Numbered from the stretch's first letter, positions 18,279-29,525 are shown. The stretch: 64,000 bases of DNA from Natronospirillum sp965602035 (GCA_965602035.1 OZ271919.1:372001-436000); one strand, 5' to 3'. Numbers and translations: made by a program. The notes: generated by a model from the letters alone, not told the origin.

Positions 18279-18592
18279 TACTACCGTGCCGGTGAAGGAG
18301 GGATGGCCGGCATACCGGTGGCCGGCAGTCCGGTGGCCGGCAGTCCGGTGGCCGGCACAGGGGTCATCCCGGGCTGGAAAACAGCCCTCGGAATCACGTA
18401 TAATTGTCGATACTTTGAACAGTTATACCGTAATACCGGTCGAATCGACCGGCCAACCGTACGATTCCAGCCCATGCAGACTGCATGCGGCCTTGTCCAT
18501 GTGATACTTTACGCGACCGTTTTTTGATCAGAAAAGCGTCCATACACGTATACCGTGGACGGAATGGTGCCAGAACGTTTAGGAATTGTGAC
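18279..18592. other. fabB-gltB intergenic region
   Basis: This 314-base gap holds the 15-base tandem repeat at 18303-18362, a short hairpin (GGGCTG, five-base loop, CAGCCC, 18371-18387) without a T run, and a TATAAT hexamer at 18399-18404 that could be the -10 of a gltB promoter, although no good -35 lies upstream. I see no convincing gene in it. Confidence 0.5.
18303..18362 (+). repeat. Tandem 15-bp repeat, four units
   Basis: Four direct copies of a 15-base unit: ATGGCCGGCATACCG, then GTGGCCGGCAGTCCG twice, then GTGGCCGGCACAGGG. The two middle copies are identical. Each unit contains the palindrome GCCGGC. The period is a multiple of three and would encode a V-A-G-S-P repeat, but there is no credible start signal, so I treat it as a DNA repeat. 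Confidence 0.8.
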
Positions 18593-21500
18593 ATGAATCA
18601 CGAACAGCACAGCAAAGGTCTTTACCGCCCGGAACTGGATCACGATAGCTGCGGCATCGGTTTTGTGGCCCACCTGAAAGGTGAGCGCAGCCACAGCATC
18701 ATCGAGAATGCGTTGTCCATGCTCACCTGTATGGAACACCGGGGCGGTACCGGCTTTGACGTCAAGAGCGGTGACGGTGCGGGAATACTGATTCAGATCC
18801 CCCATGAGTTATTGCAGGAAGACATGGCCACGCATGGCGTCCAGTTGCCCGAGCGCGGCGAATATGGCGCCGGCATGATTTTCTTCCCGCAGGATCAGGC
18901 TGTTCGTGATGCCTGTCGGACCATTCTGGATGAGAACATTGCCAAGCTCGGTCTCCGGTCACTCGGCTATCGCGATGTCCCGACAGACAACAGCACGCTG
19001 GGTCAGGCCTCGCTGAACAACGAGCCCGCAATCGAGCAGGTGTTCATTGTGCCCGGCGAGAATGCGCTGGATCAGCAGGCGCTCGAACGCCAGCTCTATG
19101 TGTTGCGCAAGTACACGTCCTGGCGCGTGCGCCGCGAGGTCGAGGGCGTGGGTGACGACTTCTATATGGCGTCATTGAGCACCCGTACCATGGTGTACAA
19201 AGGGCAGTTCACGACAGCGCAGGTGCGTGAATATTACCTGGATCTGCAGAACGAAAAGTCCCGGTCGGCGCTGGCCATGCACCACAGCCGGTTTTCCACC
19301 AATACGTTCCCGGCCTGGCGGCGTGCTCAGCCGTTCCGGTACCTGTCGCACAACGGCGAAATCAATACCGTCAAGGGCAACATCAACTGGATGCGCGCCC
19401 GTGACGACCTGCTCGCCAGCGATTATTTCACCGAATCCGAACTGAAAATGCTGAGACCGATCTGTGATCACACACAGTCAGACTCAGCGAACCTCGACCT
19501 GGTGATCGAACTGCTCGTTCTGAGTGGCCGGCCACTGGAAAAGGTCATGATGATGGTCATTCCGGAGGCGTGGCAGCGCCAGGAAGATATGGAACCCATG
19601 AAGCGGGCGTTCTACGAGTACTACGCCTGCATTATGGAGCCCTGGGATGGCCCGGCGTCGGTCAGTTTCACCGATGGCCGTGTGATCGGTGCCACGCTTG
19701 ACCGCAACGGGCTGCGTCCCTCGCGTTACCTTGTGACCGAGGACGACACCATCGTTATGGGCTCCGAATCCGGTGCGCTGGTCGTGGATCAGTCCCGGGT
19801 TAAAATGAAGGGGCGTCTGCAGCCCGGCCGTATCTTTATTGCGGACCTGGAACAGGGCCGGATCATCTCCGACGACGAGGTGAAAGAGGGTGTATGTTCC
19901 AGCCAGCCGTACGCTGAATGGCTGCGCCGCAACAAGATCGTATTGAAGGACCTGCCGGAGTCCCATATCGCAGAGCGCCCGCATGGACCGAAGAGCCTGC
20001 GCCGTCGGCAGCAGGCCTTTGGTTTCACTCAGGAAGATCTGACTGTCATCCTCGGTGGCATGGTCGGTACTGCCAAAGAGCCGCTGGGTTCCATGGGGGC
20101 TGACAACCCGCTTGCTGTGCTGTCGGACCAGCCGCAGCCGCTGGCGAATTATTTCAAACAGTTCTTTGCCCAGGTCACTAACCCGCCGATCGATCCGATT
20201 CGCGAAGAAATGGTGATGTCGCTGCAGACCTATGTCGGCAAAGCGCTGAACCTGCTGGACGAGACCCCGGCACACTGTCGCATGGTGGAAATTCCGCAGC
20301 CTGTCCTCACGAACGAGGAGCTGCGCAAACTCCAGCACATTGATCACAATCATTTCCAGTCGGCGACGATTGATATCACGTTCCGGGCCACCGGCAACCC
20401 GGGAGAGCTCAAGCGCGCACTCGACCGCGTATGTCGCCACGCTCGTGACGCCGTGGAAGACGGCTATTCCATTCTGGTGCTGAGCGATCGCAAGGTCAGT
20501 ACAGACCATGCGGGCATACCGTCACTGCTGGCGGTGGGTGCCGTGCACCACTTCCTGATCCGTGAAGGGCTGCGCTCGCACACCGGGCTGGTGGTCGAAG
20601 CCGGTGACGTGCGTGAAACGCATCATTTCGCGACCCTGCTCGGCTACGGCGCGGCTGCCGTGAACCCCTACATGGCGTACGAATCCATCTACGAAATGCG
20701 TGATTCGGGCGCCATTGAGGAAGACTGGAGTAACGACGAGCTGGTTCAGCGCTATATCAAGGCGGTGAACGGCGGTCTGCTCAAGATTTTCTCCAAGATG
20801 GGCATCTCCACACTGCAGTCTTACCAGGGCGCTCAGATATTCGAGGCGCTGGGTCTGAGTTCCGATGTCATCGACAACTACTTCACCGGCACAGTGAGCC
20901 GTATTGAGGGCATCGGGCTTGACGAAATCGCCCGTGAGCGCCTGATGACGCACTATCTGGGTTATCCGAGGCGAGTCACCGACGATGAGAACCTGATCCT
21001 GCGGTCCGGCGGCGACTACTCCTGGCGCAAGGACGGCGAACGCCACCTGTTCAGCCCCAAGGTCATTTCACTGTTGCAGCATGCCAGTGCAAAAAATGAC
21101 CGGGCACTGTTCCGCCAGTACGAAGAGGCGGTGAATGATCAGTCCCGGGAGGCGTTTACACTGCGCGGTCTGCTGGAATTCAAGTCTGACCGGCAGTCCA
21201 TACCGCTCGATGAGGTGGAACCGGCGGAGAATATCTTCAAGCGCTTCGCAACCGGTGCCATGTCGTTCGGGTCTATCTCGTGGGAGGCACACACCTGCCT
21301 TGCCATTGCCATGAACCGTCTGGGTGGCAAGAGTAACAGCGGCGAGGGCGGTGAAGATCCGGTGCGGTTCAAGCCGCTCGAGAACGGCGACTCCATGATC
21401 TCCAAGATCAAGCAGGTTGCCTCCGGCCGATTCGGCGTGAACAGCTACTACCTGACCAACGCCGAAGAACTGCAGATCAAGATGGCGCAGGGCGCCAAGC

Positions 21501-23194
21501 CCGGTGAGGGTGGCCAGTTGCCGGGCCACAAGGTGGACGCCTGGATTGGCCGTACCCGGCTCTCAACGCCCGGTGTCGGCCTGATTTCGCCGCCGCCTCA
21601 CCACGACATTTATTCCATCGAGGATCTGGCTCAGCTTATCTATGACCTGAAAAATGCCAACCGCGATGCACGCGTCAATGTGAAACTGGTCTCTCTGGCC
21701 GGTGTCGGCACAGTGGCGGCCGGGGTGACCAAGGGCTACTCCGACGTTGTACTCATCGCGGGCCATGACGGTGGCACCGGGGCTTCGCCTCTGAGCTCCA
21801 TCAAGCACGCCGGGTTGCCCTGGGAACTGGGTATCGCCGAGACGCACCAGACGCTGGTGGAAAACCGTCTGCGCAGCCGTGTGACACTGCAGGCCGATGG
21901 GCAGATGAAGACACCGCGAGATCTCGCTGTGGCGACCTTGCTGGGTGCCGAGGAATGGGGTGTCGCGACCGCGTCACTGGTGGTTCAGGGTTGCATCATG
22001 ATGCGCAAGTGCCACACCAATACCTGTCCGGTGGGTATTGCCACCCAGGATCGGGTGCTCCGTGGCCGCTACCATGGTTCCGTGGAGCATGTGGTCAACT
22101 TCTTTACCATGATGGTGGAAGGCCTGCGTGAGATCATGGCAGAGCTCGGCTTTCGCACCATCAATGAGATGGTCGGTCAGTCACAGGTGCTGAAAGTCCG
22201 TGACAATCTGGACCACTGGAAGTTCAGGCACGTTGACCTGTCGCCGCTGCTGTACAAGGCCGAGCCGGTCAATGGGGACACCCTGTACAAGACCGTGGAG
22301 CAGAAGCACCTGATTCACGACATCATTGATCGCAAGATGATCAAAGATGCCGAAGCGGCTCTCGAACGCAAGGAGCCGGTATCGCTGAAGTACGGTATCC
22401 GCAATACCGACCGGAGCGTGGGGGCGATGCTCTCCAATGAGATCTCCAAGCGGTATGACGCCGACGGGTTACCCGAAGACACCATCCGGGTGAAATTCAA
22501 CGGGTCAGCCGGGCAGAGTTTCGGTGTGTTCACCGCGCCGGGCGTGCGCTTTGAACTTGAAGGGGATGCCAACGACTACTTCGGCAAGGGGCTGTCGGGT
22601 GCGCGGCTGGTGGTATACCCGGATCGGGAAGCCACGTTCCCGGCGCGTGACAACATTATTGTGGGTAACGTCGCCTTCTTCGGGGCGACCAGTGGTGAGG
22701 CCTTTATCCGCGGTCAGGCCGGTGAGCGGTTCTGCGTGCGCAACTCCGGTGTTACGGCGGTTGTCGAGGGCGTTGGTGACCACGGCTGTGAATACATGAC
22801 CGGTGGCAAGGCCATAATCCTCGGCGAGACCGGTCGTAACTTTGCTGCCGGTATGTCCGGTGGTGTGGCCTTTGTCTGGGATCGGTCCGGTGCGTTCGCC
22901 AGCCGGTGCAATATGGAAATGGTCCGCCTCAGCGGTGTTGAGTCCGACGATGAAAAAGCCGAACTGAAGAGTTGGATCGAAAAGCACCTCGAGCACACAC
23001 AATCCGATGTCGCACAGGAGATTCTGGATAACTGGGATCAGGCGGTGCAGGAGTTTGTACGCGTCATGCCGGTGGATTACGAGCGCATGCAGGGCTACAT
23101 GGCAAAAGCCAGGGCTGAGAAGAATCTGACCGACGATTATGAAATCGCGGTCGAGGCGTTCGATATGCACCTGAAACAGATGGCAGAGCATTGA
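18593..23194 (+). CDS. gltB: Glutamate synthase (NADPH) large subunit GltB
   Basis: Large subunit of GOGAT, 1533 aa; it moves the amide nitrogen of glutamine to 2-oxoglutarate, giving two glutamates. The N-terminal class II glutaminase domain begins after a short propeptide; Cys20 in HDSCGIGFVAHLKG is the expected nucleophile once residues 1-19 are removed. The FMN-binding synthase domain contains GAKPGEGGQLPGHKV and GHDGGTGASPLSSIKHAG, and the Fe-S cysteines lie in CIMMRKCHTNTCPVGIA. The C-terminal glutamate-synthase beta-helix follows. The ATG at 18593 has AGGAAT upstream and gives the family-like N-terminus; the frame is open further upstream without support. Confidence 0.97.
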   Translation: MNHEQHSKGLYRPELDHDSCGIGFVAHLKGERSHSIIENALSMLTCMEHRGGTGFDVKSGDGAGILIQIPHELLQEDMATHGVQLPERGEYGAGMIFFPQDQAVRDACRTILDENIAKLGLRSLGYRDVPTDNSTLGQASLNNEPAIEQVFIVPGENALDQQALERQLYVLRKYTSWRVRREVEGVGDDFYMASLSTRTMVYKGQFTTAQVREYYLDLQNEKSRSALAMHHSRFSTNTFPAWRRAQPFRYLSHNGEINTVKGNINWMRARDDLLASDYFTESELKMLRPICDHTQSDSANLDLVIELLVLSGRPLEKVMMMVIPEAWQRQEDMEPMKRAFYEYYACIMEPWDGPASVSFTDGRVIGATLDRNGLRPSRYLVTEDDTIVMGSESGALVVDQSRVKMKGRLQPGRIFIADLEQGRIISDDEVKEGVCSSQPYAEWLRRNKIVLKDLPESHIAERPHGPKSLRRRQQAFGFTQEDLTVILGGMVGTAKEPLGSMGADNPLAVLSDQPQPLANYFKQFFAQVTNPPIDPIREEMVMSLQTYVGKALNLLDETPAHCRMVEIPQPVLTNEELRKLQHIDHNHFQSATIDITFRATGNPGELKRALDRVCRHARDAVEDGYSILVLSDRKVSTDHAGIPSLLAVGAVHHFLIREGLRSHTGLVVEAGDVRETHHFATLLGYGAAAVNPYMAYESIYEMRDSGAIEEDWSNDELVQRYIKAVNGGLLKIFSKMGISTLQSYQGAQIFEALGLSSDVIDNYFTGTVSRIEGIGLDEIARERLMTHYLGYPRRVTDDENLILRSGGDYSWRKDGERHLFSPKVISLLQHASAKNDRALFRQYEEAVNDQSREAFTLRGLLEFKSDRQSIPLDEVEPAENIFKRFATGAMSFGSISWEAHTCLAIAMNRLGGKSNSGEGGEDPVRFKPLENGDSMISKIKQVASGRFGVNSYYLTNAEELQIKMAQGAKPGEGGQLPGHKVDAWIGRTRLSTPGVGLISPPPHHDIYSIEDLAQLIYDLKNANRDARVNVKLVSLAGVGTVAAGVTKGYSDVVLIAGHDGGTGASPLSSIKHAGLPWELGIAETHQTLVENRLRSRVTLQADGQMKTPRDLAVATLLGAEEWGVATASLVVQGCIMMRKCHTNTCPVGIATQDRVLRGRYHGSVEHVVNFFTMMVEGLREIMAELGFRTINEMVGQSQVLKVRDNLDHWKFRHVDLSPLLYKAEPVNGDTLYKTVEQKHLIHDIIDRKMIKDAEAALERKEPVSLKYGIRNTDRSVGAMLSNEISKRYDADGLPEDTIRVKFNGSAGQSFGVFTAPGVRFELEGDANDYFGKGLSGARLVVYPDREATFPARDNIIVGNVAFFGATSGEAFIRGQAGERFCVRNSGVTAVVEGVGDHGCEYMTGGKAIILGETGRNFAAGMSGGVAFVWDRSGAFASRCNMEMVRLSGVESDDEKAELKSWIEKHLEHTQSDVAQEILDNWDQAVQEFVRVMPVDYERMQGYMAKARAEKNLTDDYEIAVEAFDMHLKQMAEH

Positions 23195-23220
23195 CCGGCA
23201 GCGCGGAGGAGAATTGAACG

Positions 23221-24705
<1,485 letters not shown>

Positions 24706-24722
24706 ACAACGGGAGCGTGATC

Positions 24723-25211
24723 ATGCCTTATGTCCTGCTGGCGCTGCTGCTTGTGGTTGCTGGCTGGGCCTGGCTGCGTACTGTGCCCCCCGAGGGGCGC
24801 AAGAGTGCGCTGATCACCATGGGGCTGCTCGGCCTGGTGGTCGGGTTCGTGGTAATTGCTGCCACCGGGCGGCTGCCGGCACTCCTCGGTGCGGTTGCCG
24901 CGGGTATTCCTTTCCTGCGGCGCGTGGTTCCGGGCTTTCTGCTGTGGCGACTGTTGCGTCGCTGGTGGCCCGGGGGGCAGAATGCAGGTAACAATGCGGG
25001 TGGATCCCGGCGCGGCCAGCCGACGTCGCGGATGACGCGCCAGGAGGCGCTCGATGTTCTCGGGCTGTCCGGGTCACCCTCCGAGGAGGAAATCGTCGGG
25101 GCACACCGGCGGCTGATGCAGCGCCTGCATCCGGACCGCGGTGGCAGTGACTACCTGGCGGCCCGCATCAATGAGGCCAAAGATGTATTGCTCGCCGGCC
25201 CCAAGCCCTGA
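24723..25211 (+). CDS. Membrane-anchored J-domain protein
   Basis: Small protein of 162 aa with two N-terminal hydrophobic segments (about 2-18 and 28-52), a further hydrophobic/basic region to about 85, and a C-terminal J domain. The latter has the HPD tripeptide in MQRLHPDRGGSDYLAARINE, the surface that stimulates DnaK ATPase. The arrangement resembles the TIM14-like or DjlA-type membrane J proteins. The DnaK partner and client are unknown. I chose the ATG at 24723, with GGGAG upstream; GTG at 24717 is possible. It sits 17 bases after gltD. Confidence 0.85.
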   Translation: MPYVLLALLLVVAGWAWLRTVPPEGRKSALITMGLLGLVVGFVVIAATGRLPALLGAVAAGIPFLRRVVPGFLLWRLLRRWWPGGQNAGNNAGGSRRGQPTSRMTRQEALDVLGLSGSPSEEEIVGAHRRLMQRLHPDRGGSDYLAARINEAKDVLLAGPKP

Positions 25212-25228
25212 CCCTGTGGAGACGCAGC

Positions 25229-26335
25229 GTGGGTCGAAAAATTCTGCACAGCGATGCCGACTGCTTCTACGCCGCCGTGGAAACGCGCGATTGCCCGTCC
25301 TACCGGGGCAGGCCGCTGGCTGTCGGCGGTTCGGCTGACCGTCGCGGGGTTATTGCTACCTGCAACTATGAGGCCCGCGCCTACGGGGTGCATTCGGCCA
25401 TGTCGAGTGCCCATGCGCTCCGGCTCTGCCCTCATCTGATTCTCGTTCCGGGGCGCATGGACGTCTATCGTACTGTGTCGCGCCAGATTTTTGATATCTA
25501 TCGCGACTTCAGCGAACAGATCGAACCGCTGTCTCTCGATGAAGCCTATATTGACGTATCCGATTGCCCCGCCTACCAGGGCAGCGCAACCCGAATAGCT
25601 GAGGCGATACGGGCCCGCGTGCGCAGCGAAGTGGGCCTGACCGTATCTGTCGGCGTGGCACCGAACAAGTTTCTGGCCAAAGTGGCCAGTGACTGGGACA
25701 AGCCCGATGGGCTGCATGTCATCACCCCTGACCGGGTGGACGCATTTGTCGAAGCATTGCCGGTGACCAAGTTGCATGGCGTGGGCAGCCGGACCTCTGA
25801 GAAGCTGCATGCCTGGGGGCTCTATACCTGTGGTGATATCCGCCGGCATGAGCTTGGCGATCTGTTGCATCGGTTCGGCAAACTCGGCCGCCACCTGTTC
25901 GAACTGGCGCACGGTCGCGATGATCGGCCCGTCCGGTCGAGCCGTATCCGCAAGTCAATCAGCACCGAGCAGACCTATGCTGAGGATCTGGCAGACCTTG
26001 CTGCCTGCGAGCGCGAGCTTCCGGACTTGCTGACCGACCTGGATCGGCGGTTCGAGCGCCTTCAGGGGTACAGCATTCAGGGCGCGATGGTAAAGGTAAA
26101 GTTTTCTGACTTCACGCAGACCACGGTCGAACAGACGGCGCGGGATCCGACGGCCGACGTCTTTCACAAGCTTCTGGTTGAGGGCTGGCATCGCCGGGGG
26201 CGGCCGGTGCGTCTGCTCGGCGTCGGTTACCGGGTGCGCCATGTGGATGATAAGCAGGGGCCTGTACAGCTCTCGCTGTGGGACAGCATGCCGCCATCGG
26301 CGGCCGTTCAGAGTGGCCCGGAGGCCAGTAGATGA
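25229..26335 (+). CDS. dinB: DNA polymerase IV (DinB)
   Basis: Y-family translesion polymerase of 368 aa. The metal-binding residues are present: Asp9 in ILHSDADCFYAAVE and Asp104/Glu105 in LSLDEAYIDVSD. The SVGVAPNKFLAKVASDWDKP block and helix-hairpin-helix (LHGVGSRTSEKLHAWGL) follow, then the little-finger domain. A clamp-binding QLSLWD lies near the C-terminus. Translation starts at GTG 25229. No LexA box is evident upstream, and it may be read through from the J-domain gene 17 bases before. Its stop overlaps the next methyltransferase start. Confidence 0.96.
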   Translation: MGRKILHSDADCFYAAVETRDCPSYRGRPLAVGGSADRRGVIATCNYEARAYGVHSAMSSAHALRLCPHLILVPGRMDVYRTVSRQIFDIYRDFSEQIEPLSLDEAYIDVSDCPAYQGSATRIAEAIRARVRSEVGLTVSVGVAPNKFLAKVASDWDKPDGLHVITPDRVDAFVEALPVTKLHGVGSRTSEKLHAWGLYTCGDIRRHELGDLLHRFGKLGRHLFELAHGRDDRPVRSSRIRKSISTEQTYAEDLADLAACERELPDLLTDLDRRFERLQGYSIQGAMVKVKFSDFTQTTVEQTARDPTADVFHKLLVEGWHRRGRPVRLLGVGYRVRHVDDKQGPVQLSLWDSMPPSAAVQSGPEASR

Positions 26336-26985
26336 AACATTGTCTCTTATGCCGGAGCACAGATCTGGCAATGTTTCACAGCGACCGTAACCGGACGTAT
26401 CTGATCTGCGGTCGCTGTTCGCTTGTGCAGGTGCCGCCGGAATTCTGGTTATCCGCCGACGATGAAAAGGCCGTGTATGATCGGCACGATAACCGGGTGG
26501 ATGATCCGGGGTACCGACGCTTCCTGGGCCGCACAGCGCAGTGTGTGCAACGCCGGCATACGCCTCCGGCTCGGGGACTGGACTTCGGTTGCGGACCGGT
26601 TCCCGCACTGGCCCGGCTGTTGGCTGAAACGGGATTTCACATGCAGTGTTACGATCATTTCTATGCCAGTGATCCGGAGCCACTTAACCGGACGTACGAT
26701 TTCGTAACCGCCACGGAAGTGGTGGAGCACCTGCACGACCCCCGCGGCAGTCTGGAGGCGCTCTGGTCCATTTTGCGCCCCGGTGGCAGCCTCGTGCTTC
26801 AGACCAAACGGGTATTGAACCGCGAAGCGTTTGACGGCTGGCACTATACGCGCGATCCGACACATGTCGCTTTCTTCGCCCTGGCAACCTTTCAGTGGCT
26901 GTGTCGCCGGTGGAATGCCAGAGCCTGGGTGGCGGAACGTGATGTAGTTGTTCTGTTCCGTGATCCCGCAGACGTTCAGGAGTAA
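26332..26985 (+). CDS. Class I SAM methyltransferase with N-terminal zinc ribbon
   Basis: Predicted methyltransferase of 217 aa. Two CxxC pairs (Cys4/Cys7 and Cys26/Cys29) form a small N-terminal zinc ribbon. The SAM-binding motif is GLDFGCGPVPALARLL (about 82-97), and the later motifs are TATEVVEHLHDP and ILRPGGSLVLQTK. The target is unknown. The start overlaps the dinB stop (ATGA), so the two are co-translated, but no functional link to repair is known to me. Confidence 0.8.
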   Translation: MKHCLLCRSTDLAMFHSDRNRTYLICGRCSLVQVPPEFWLSADDEKAVYDRHDNRVDDPGYRRFLGRTAQCVQRRHTPPARGLDFGCGPVPALARLLAETGFHMQCYDHFYASDPEPLNRTYDFVTATEVVEHLHDPRGSLEALWSILRPGGSLVLQTKRVLNREAFDGWHYTRDPTHVAFFALATFQWLCRRWNARAWVAERDVVVLFRDPADVQE

Positions 26986-26994
26986 TCACGTCCC

Positions 26995-27591
26995 ATGATC
27001 GTGCACATCAGCAGGCATCAGCGAGAGTGGGTCATCGGGCTCTGGCTCGCGCTGATCGCAACGGTTCTTTCCGCTGTCTGGTGGTTCAGGGATGTCCTGA
27101 CCGTCGACAATTTTGCCGACTGGATAAACGCGCATTTTCTGCTGGCCAGTCTGATCTATACTGTTCTGCTGTCGTTTCGCGGGCTGTTTCTGGTACCCAG
27201 CACGCCCCTGCTGCTGGCAGGGATAGTGGTCTTCCCATCGGGCTGGGTCTGGTCACTGAACATGATCGGCATACTGACGTCGTCTGCCATTGTCTACCTG
27301 ATGGTGCGCTTTGTCGGTTTCGATTTCATGGTCCGGGAAAAATACCGGCAGCAGGCGGAGCGGCTGCATGATGTAATGGAGCGACGCGGCCTGCCGATCA
27401 TCATACTCTGGAGCTGCTTCCCGCTGGTGCCTACCGACGCCATTATTTATGCGGCGGCAACGCTGCGCATGACCCTCTACAAGTGTCTGCTCGGGGTCGC
27501 GATTGGCGAAGGTATTCTGATCACACTGTACGTGACTACCGGCCGCGGCGTGATGGGGTGGTTGCAGATGGTGCCGCTCACTCAGACCTGA
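26995..27591 (+). CDS. VTT-domain (TVP38/DedA-like) membrane protein
   Basis: Integral membrane protein of 198 aa with about five hydrophobic segments. The central part (LLSFRGLFLVPSTPLLLAGI, later IIILWSCFPLVPTDAIIYAA) has the Arg/Pro re-entrant pattern of the VTT/SNARE-associated family, whose members scramble or transport lipids such as undecaprenyl phosphate. The exact substrate is not known. It starts nine bases after the methyltransferase stop and converges with sanA. Confidence 0.75.
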   Translation: MIVHISRHQREWVIGLWLALIATVLSAVWWFRDVLTVDNFADWINAHFLLASLIYTVLLSFRGLFLVPSTPLLLAGIVVFPSGWVWSLNMIGILTSSAIVYLMVRFVGFDFMVREKYRQQAERLHDVMERRGLPIIILWSCFPLVPTDAIIYAAATLRMTLYKCLLGVAIGEGILITLYVTTGRGVMGWLQMVPLTQT

Positions 27592-27607
27592 TGCCCAGAC
27601 CTGAGGT

Positions 27608-28288
27608 TCAGGGAAGGACCGGGTCGCCACCCGGTTGGGCGCGACCCAGCAGGTGCAGTTCGACCAGGGTAGAGGCCCGGGCCAGCACTTCACGCAGGCG
27701 TACCCGCCAGTACCACTCCCAGGGCGGGTCTGCGGCGGCGAAGCCCCAGGCATCGAGGCCCGCTACCCGCGCCTGGTAGAGCGCCCTCTGCAGGTGGAAC
27801 GGCTGGCTGATGATGATGACGGATTCCTGATCATATACGGATCGCAGGCGACGTACGGAGTGAATAGTCCGGCTGCCGGCACCATCCTGCAGAATGGCAT
27901 CCGTCGGCACGCCGCGGGCGGTCAGATCATCCCGGATCATTCCCGGTTCATCGTAATAGGGTGTCAGGTTGTCACCGGAAGCAAGAAGCACTTCAATCCG
28001 GCCCTGTTCGTACAGCGACACTGCGGCGTCGATGCGGGCGGTGTAGTACGGGTTGACCCCATCACTGTAGTACTTGGACGTTCCGAGAATGACACCGAAG
28101 CGCGTGTCGGGGAGTGTCTCCATATCCGTAACGACCCGTTCCCGGGTGCTCATGCCCACCCAGAGATCCGCCACCACCAGGGCCGACAGGATCATTGCCA
28201 GCGCACCGGTCAGGCTCCCGGCAAGCCGGAACAGAAAGCGAGCCGGGCCCGAGCGGGTATCGCGGGATGAGAAAGAGCGCAAAGGCAC
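27608..28288 (-). CDS. sanA: SanA-type DUF218 envelope protein
   Basis: Protein of 226 aa matching the SanA/ElyC/YdcF (DUF218) family. One N-terminal transmembrane segment (about 23-45) is followed by a periplasmic domain with GVILGTSKYYSDGVNPYY, LLASGDN and VIIISQPFHLQRAL, all close to E. coli SanA. SanA affects the envelope permeability barrier to vancomycin; its biochemical activity is unsettled. The start is GTG at 28288. It faces dapE across a short intergenic region. Confidence 0.85.
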   Translation of the reverse strand: MPLRSFSSRDTRSGPARFLFRLAGSLTGALAMILSALVVADLWVGMSTRERVVTDMETLPDTRFGVILGTSKYYSDGVNPYYTARIDAAVSLYEQGRIEVLLASGDNLTPYYDEPGMIRDDLTARGVPTDAILQDGAGSRTIHSVRRLRSVYDQESVIIISQPFHLQRALYQARVAGLDAWGFAAADPPWEWYWRVRLREVLARASTLVELHLLGRAQPGGDPVLP

Positions 28289-28353
28289 AGTTATCGGCTA
28301 CCGGTCTTTGTTACAATGTATCCCGATTATAGTGGATTTCGGATACCAGAGAC

Positions 28354-29493
28354 ATGTCTGACACCGTTCGTCTGGCCCGCGAGCTGATCCAGAAGCCATC
28401 GGTAACGCCGGATGACGCCGGCTGCCAGGCGCTTCTGCGCGGTCATCTCGAGCCTGCCGGGTTCAACTCGGAGGCCATGACTTTCGAGGAAGTGGATAAC
28501 CTGTGGCTTACCCATGGTCGTGAGGGCGAGGGGCCGTTGCTCGTTTTTGCCGGGCATACGGATGTGGTTCCTGTCGGCGATCTCGCCGATTGGCATCATG
28601 ATCCGTTTGCGGCGGTTCTGGAGAATGGCTGGCTGCATGGCCGAGGCGCCGCCGACATGAAAGGGTCGCTGGCGGCCATGACAATTGCGGCTGCCCGGTT
28701 TGCGTCGGCGTACCCGAACCATAACGGACGGCTCGCATTGTTGATTACCAGTGATGAAGAAGGCCCCGCAGACTACGGTACCGTCAAAGTGGTGGAGGCC
28801 TTGAAGGCGAGGGGAGACCACATCGACATGGCGGTCGTTGGCGAGCCTTCGAGCACCGACCGGGTCGGCGATATTATCAAGAACGGTCGCAGGGGGTCGC
28901 TGCTGGGGTACCTTCGAATCCGGGGGCGTCAGGGGCATGTTGCCTATCCCCATCTGGCGGTGAATCCCCTGCATGCTTTCGCACCGGCGCTGCAGGCGCT
29001 GGTTGCCACAGAGTGGGACCAGGGAAATGACTATTTCCCGCCCACCAGCTTTCAGATCGCCAACGCACATTGTGGCACCGGTGCCACCAACGTCATTCCG
29101 GGAACGCTGGAGCTGCAGTTCAGTTTCCGGTTTTCCACGGAAGTGACCGCTGCGGCCCTTGAAGCTCGGGTACGCCGCGTTCTTGATGAACACGGTCTGG
29201 ATTATGAACTGAACTGCGAGCTCAAGGGTGAGCCCTTTCTTACCGACGAGGGGCTGCTTGTCGATGCTGCCATTGACGCTGTTCGTTCAGTTACCGGCGA
29301 GGCGCCGGTGCTTTCAACAGCCGGCGGCACGTCGGACGGCCGGTTCATCGCAGGGCTCATGAATTCACAGGTTGTGGAGCTCGGGCCGATCAATGCCACC
29401 ATTCATCAGGTAAACGAGTGCGTTCGGGCGGCCGATCTGGATCGGTTAACCGATATGTATCTGGGTATTATGGAAAGGGTTCTGTTGAAATAA
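28354..29493 (+). CDS. dapE: Succinyl-diaminopimelate desuccinylase DapE
   Basis: Zinc-dependent M20 hydrolase of 379 aa in lysine and diaminopimelate synthesis: it releases succinate from N-succinyl-LL-diaminopimelate. Metal and catalytic motifs are intact: VFAGHTDVVPVGD (first metal His and the following Asp), GRGAADMKGS (bridging Asp), and TSDEEGPA (catalytic Glu and metal Glu). The dimerisation domain contains NVIPGTLELQFSFRFS, and the C-terminal metal His lies in INATIHQVNE. It appears to be a single-gene transcript. Confidence 0.96.
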   Translation: MSDTVRLARELIQKPSVTPDDAGCQALLRGHLEPAGFNSEAMTFEEVDNLWLTHGREGEGPLLVFAGHTDVVPVGDLADWHHDPFAAVLENGWLHGRGAADMKGSLAAMTIAAARFASAYPNHNGRLALLITSDEEGPADYGTVKVVEALKARGDHIDMAVVGEPSSTDRVGDIIKNGRRGSLLGYLRIRGRQGHVAYPHLAVNPLHAFAPALQALVATEWDQGNDYFPPTSFQIANAHCGTGATNVIPGTLELQFSFRFSTEVTAAALEARVRRVLDEHGLDYELNCELKGEPFLTDEGLLVDAAIDAVRSVTGEAPVLSTAGGTSDGRFIAGLMNSQVVELGPINATIHQVNECVRAADLDRLTDMYLGIMERVLLK

Positions 29494-29525
29494 CGCGTGT
29501 CAGGCAGGCGGGGCGTGTGTCTCAG

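Noticed and set aside
18303..18362. Possible CRISPR array
   Set aside because: The units are directly adjacent without spacers and only 15 bases long.
18303..18527. Small plus-strand ORF with V-A-G-S-P repeats
   Set aside because: The only Shine-Dalgarno is one base from the ATG, and the coding-like pattern is produced by the 15-bp repeat; the rest has no features.
19484..20509. 341-codon open frame antisense to gltB
   Set aside because: Shadow of the conserved gltB coding sequence.
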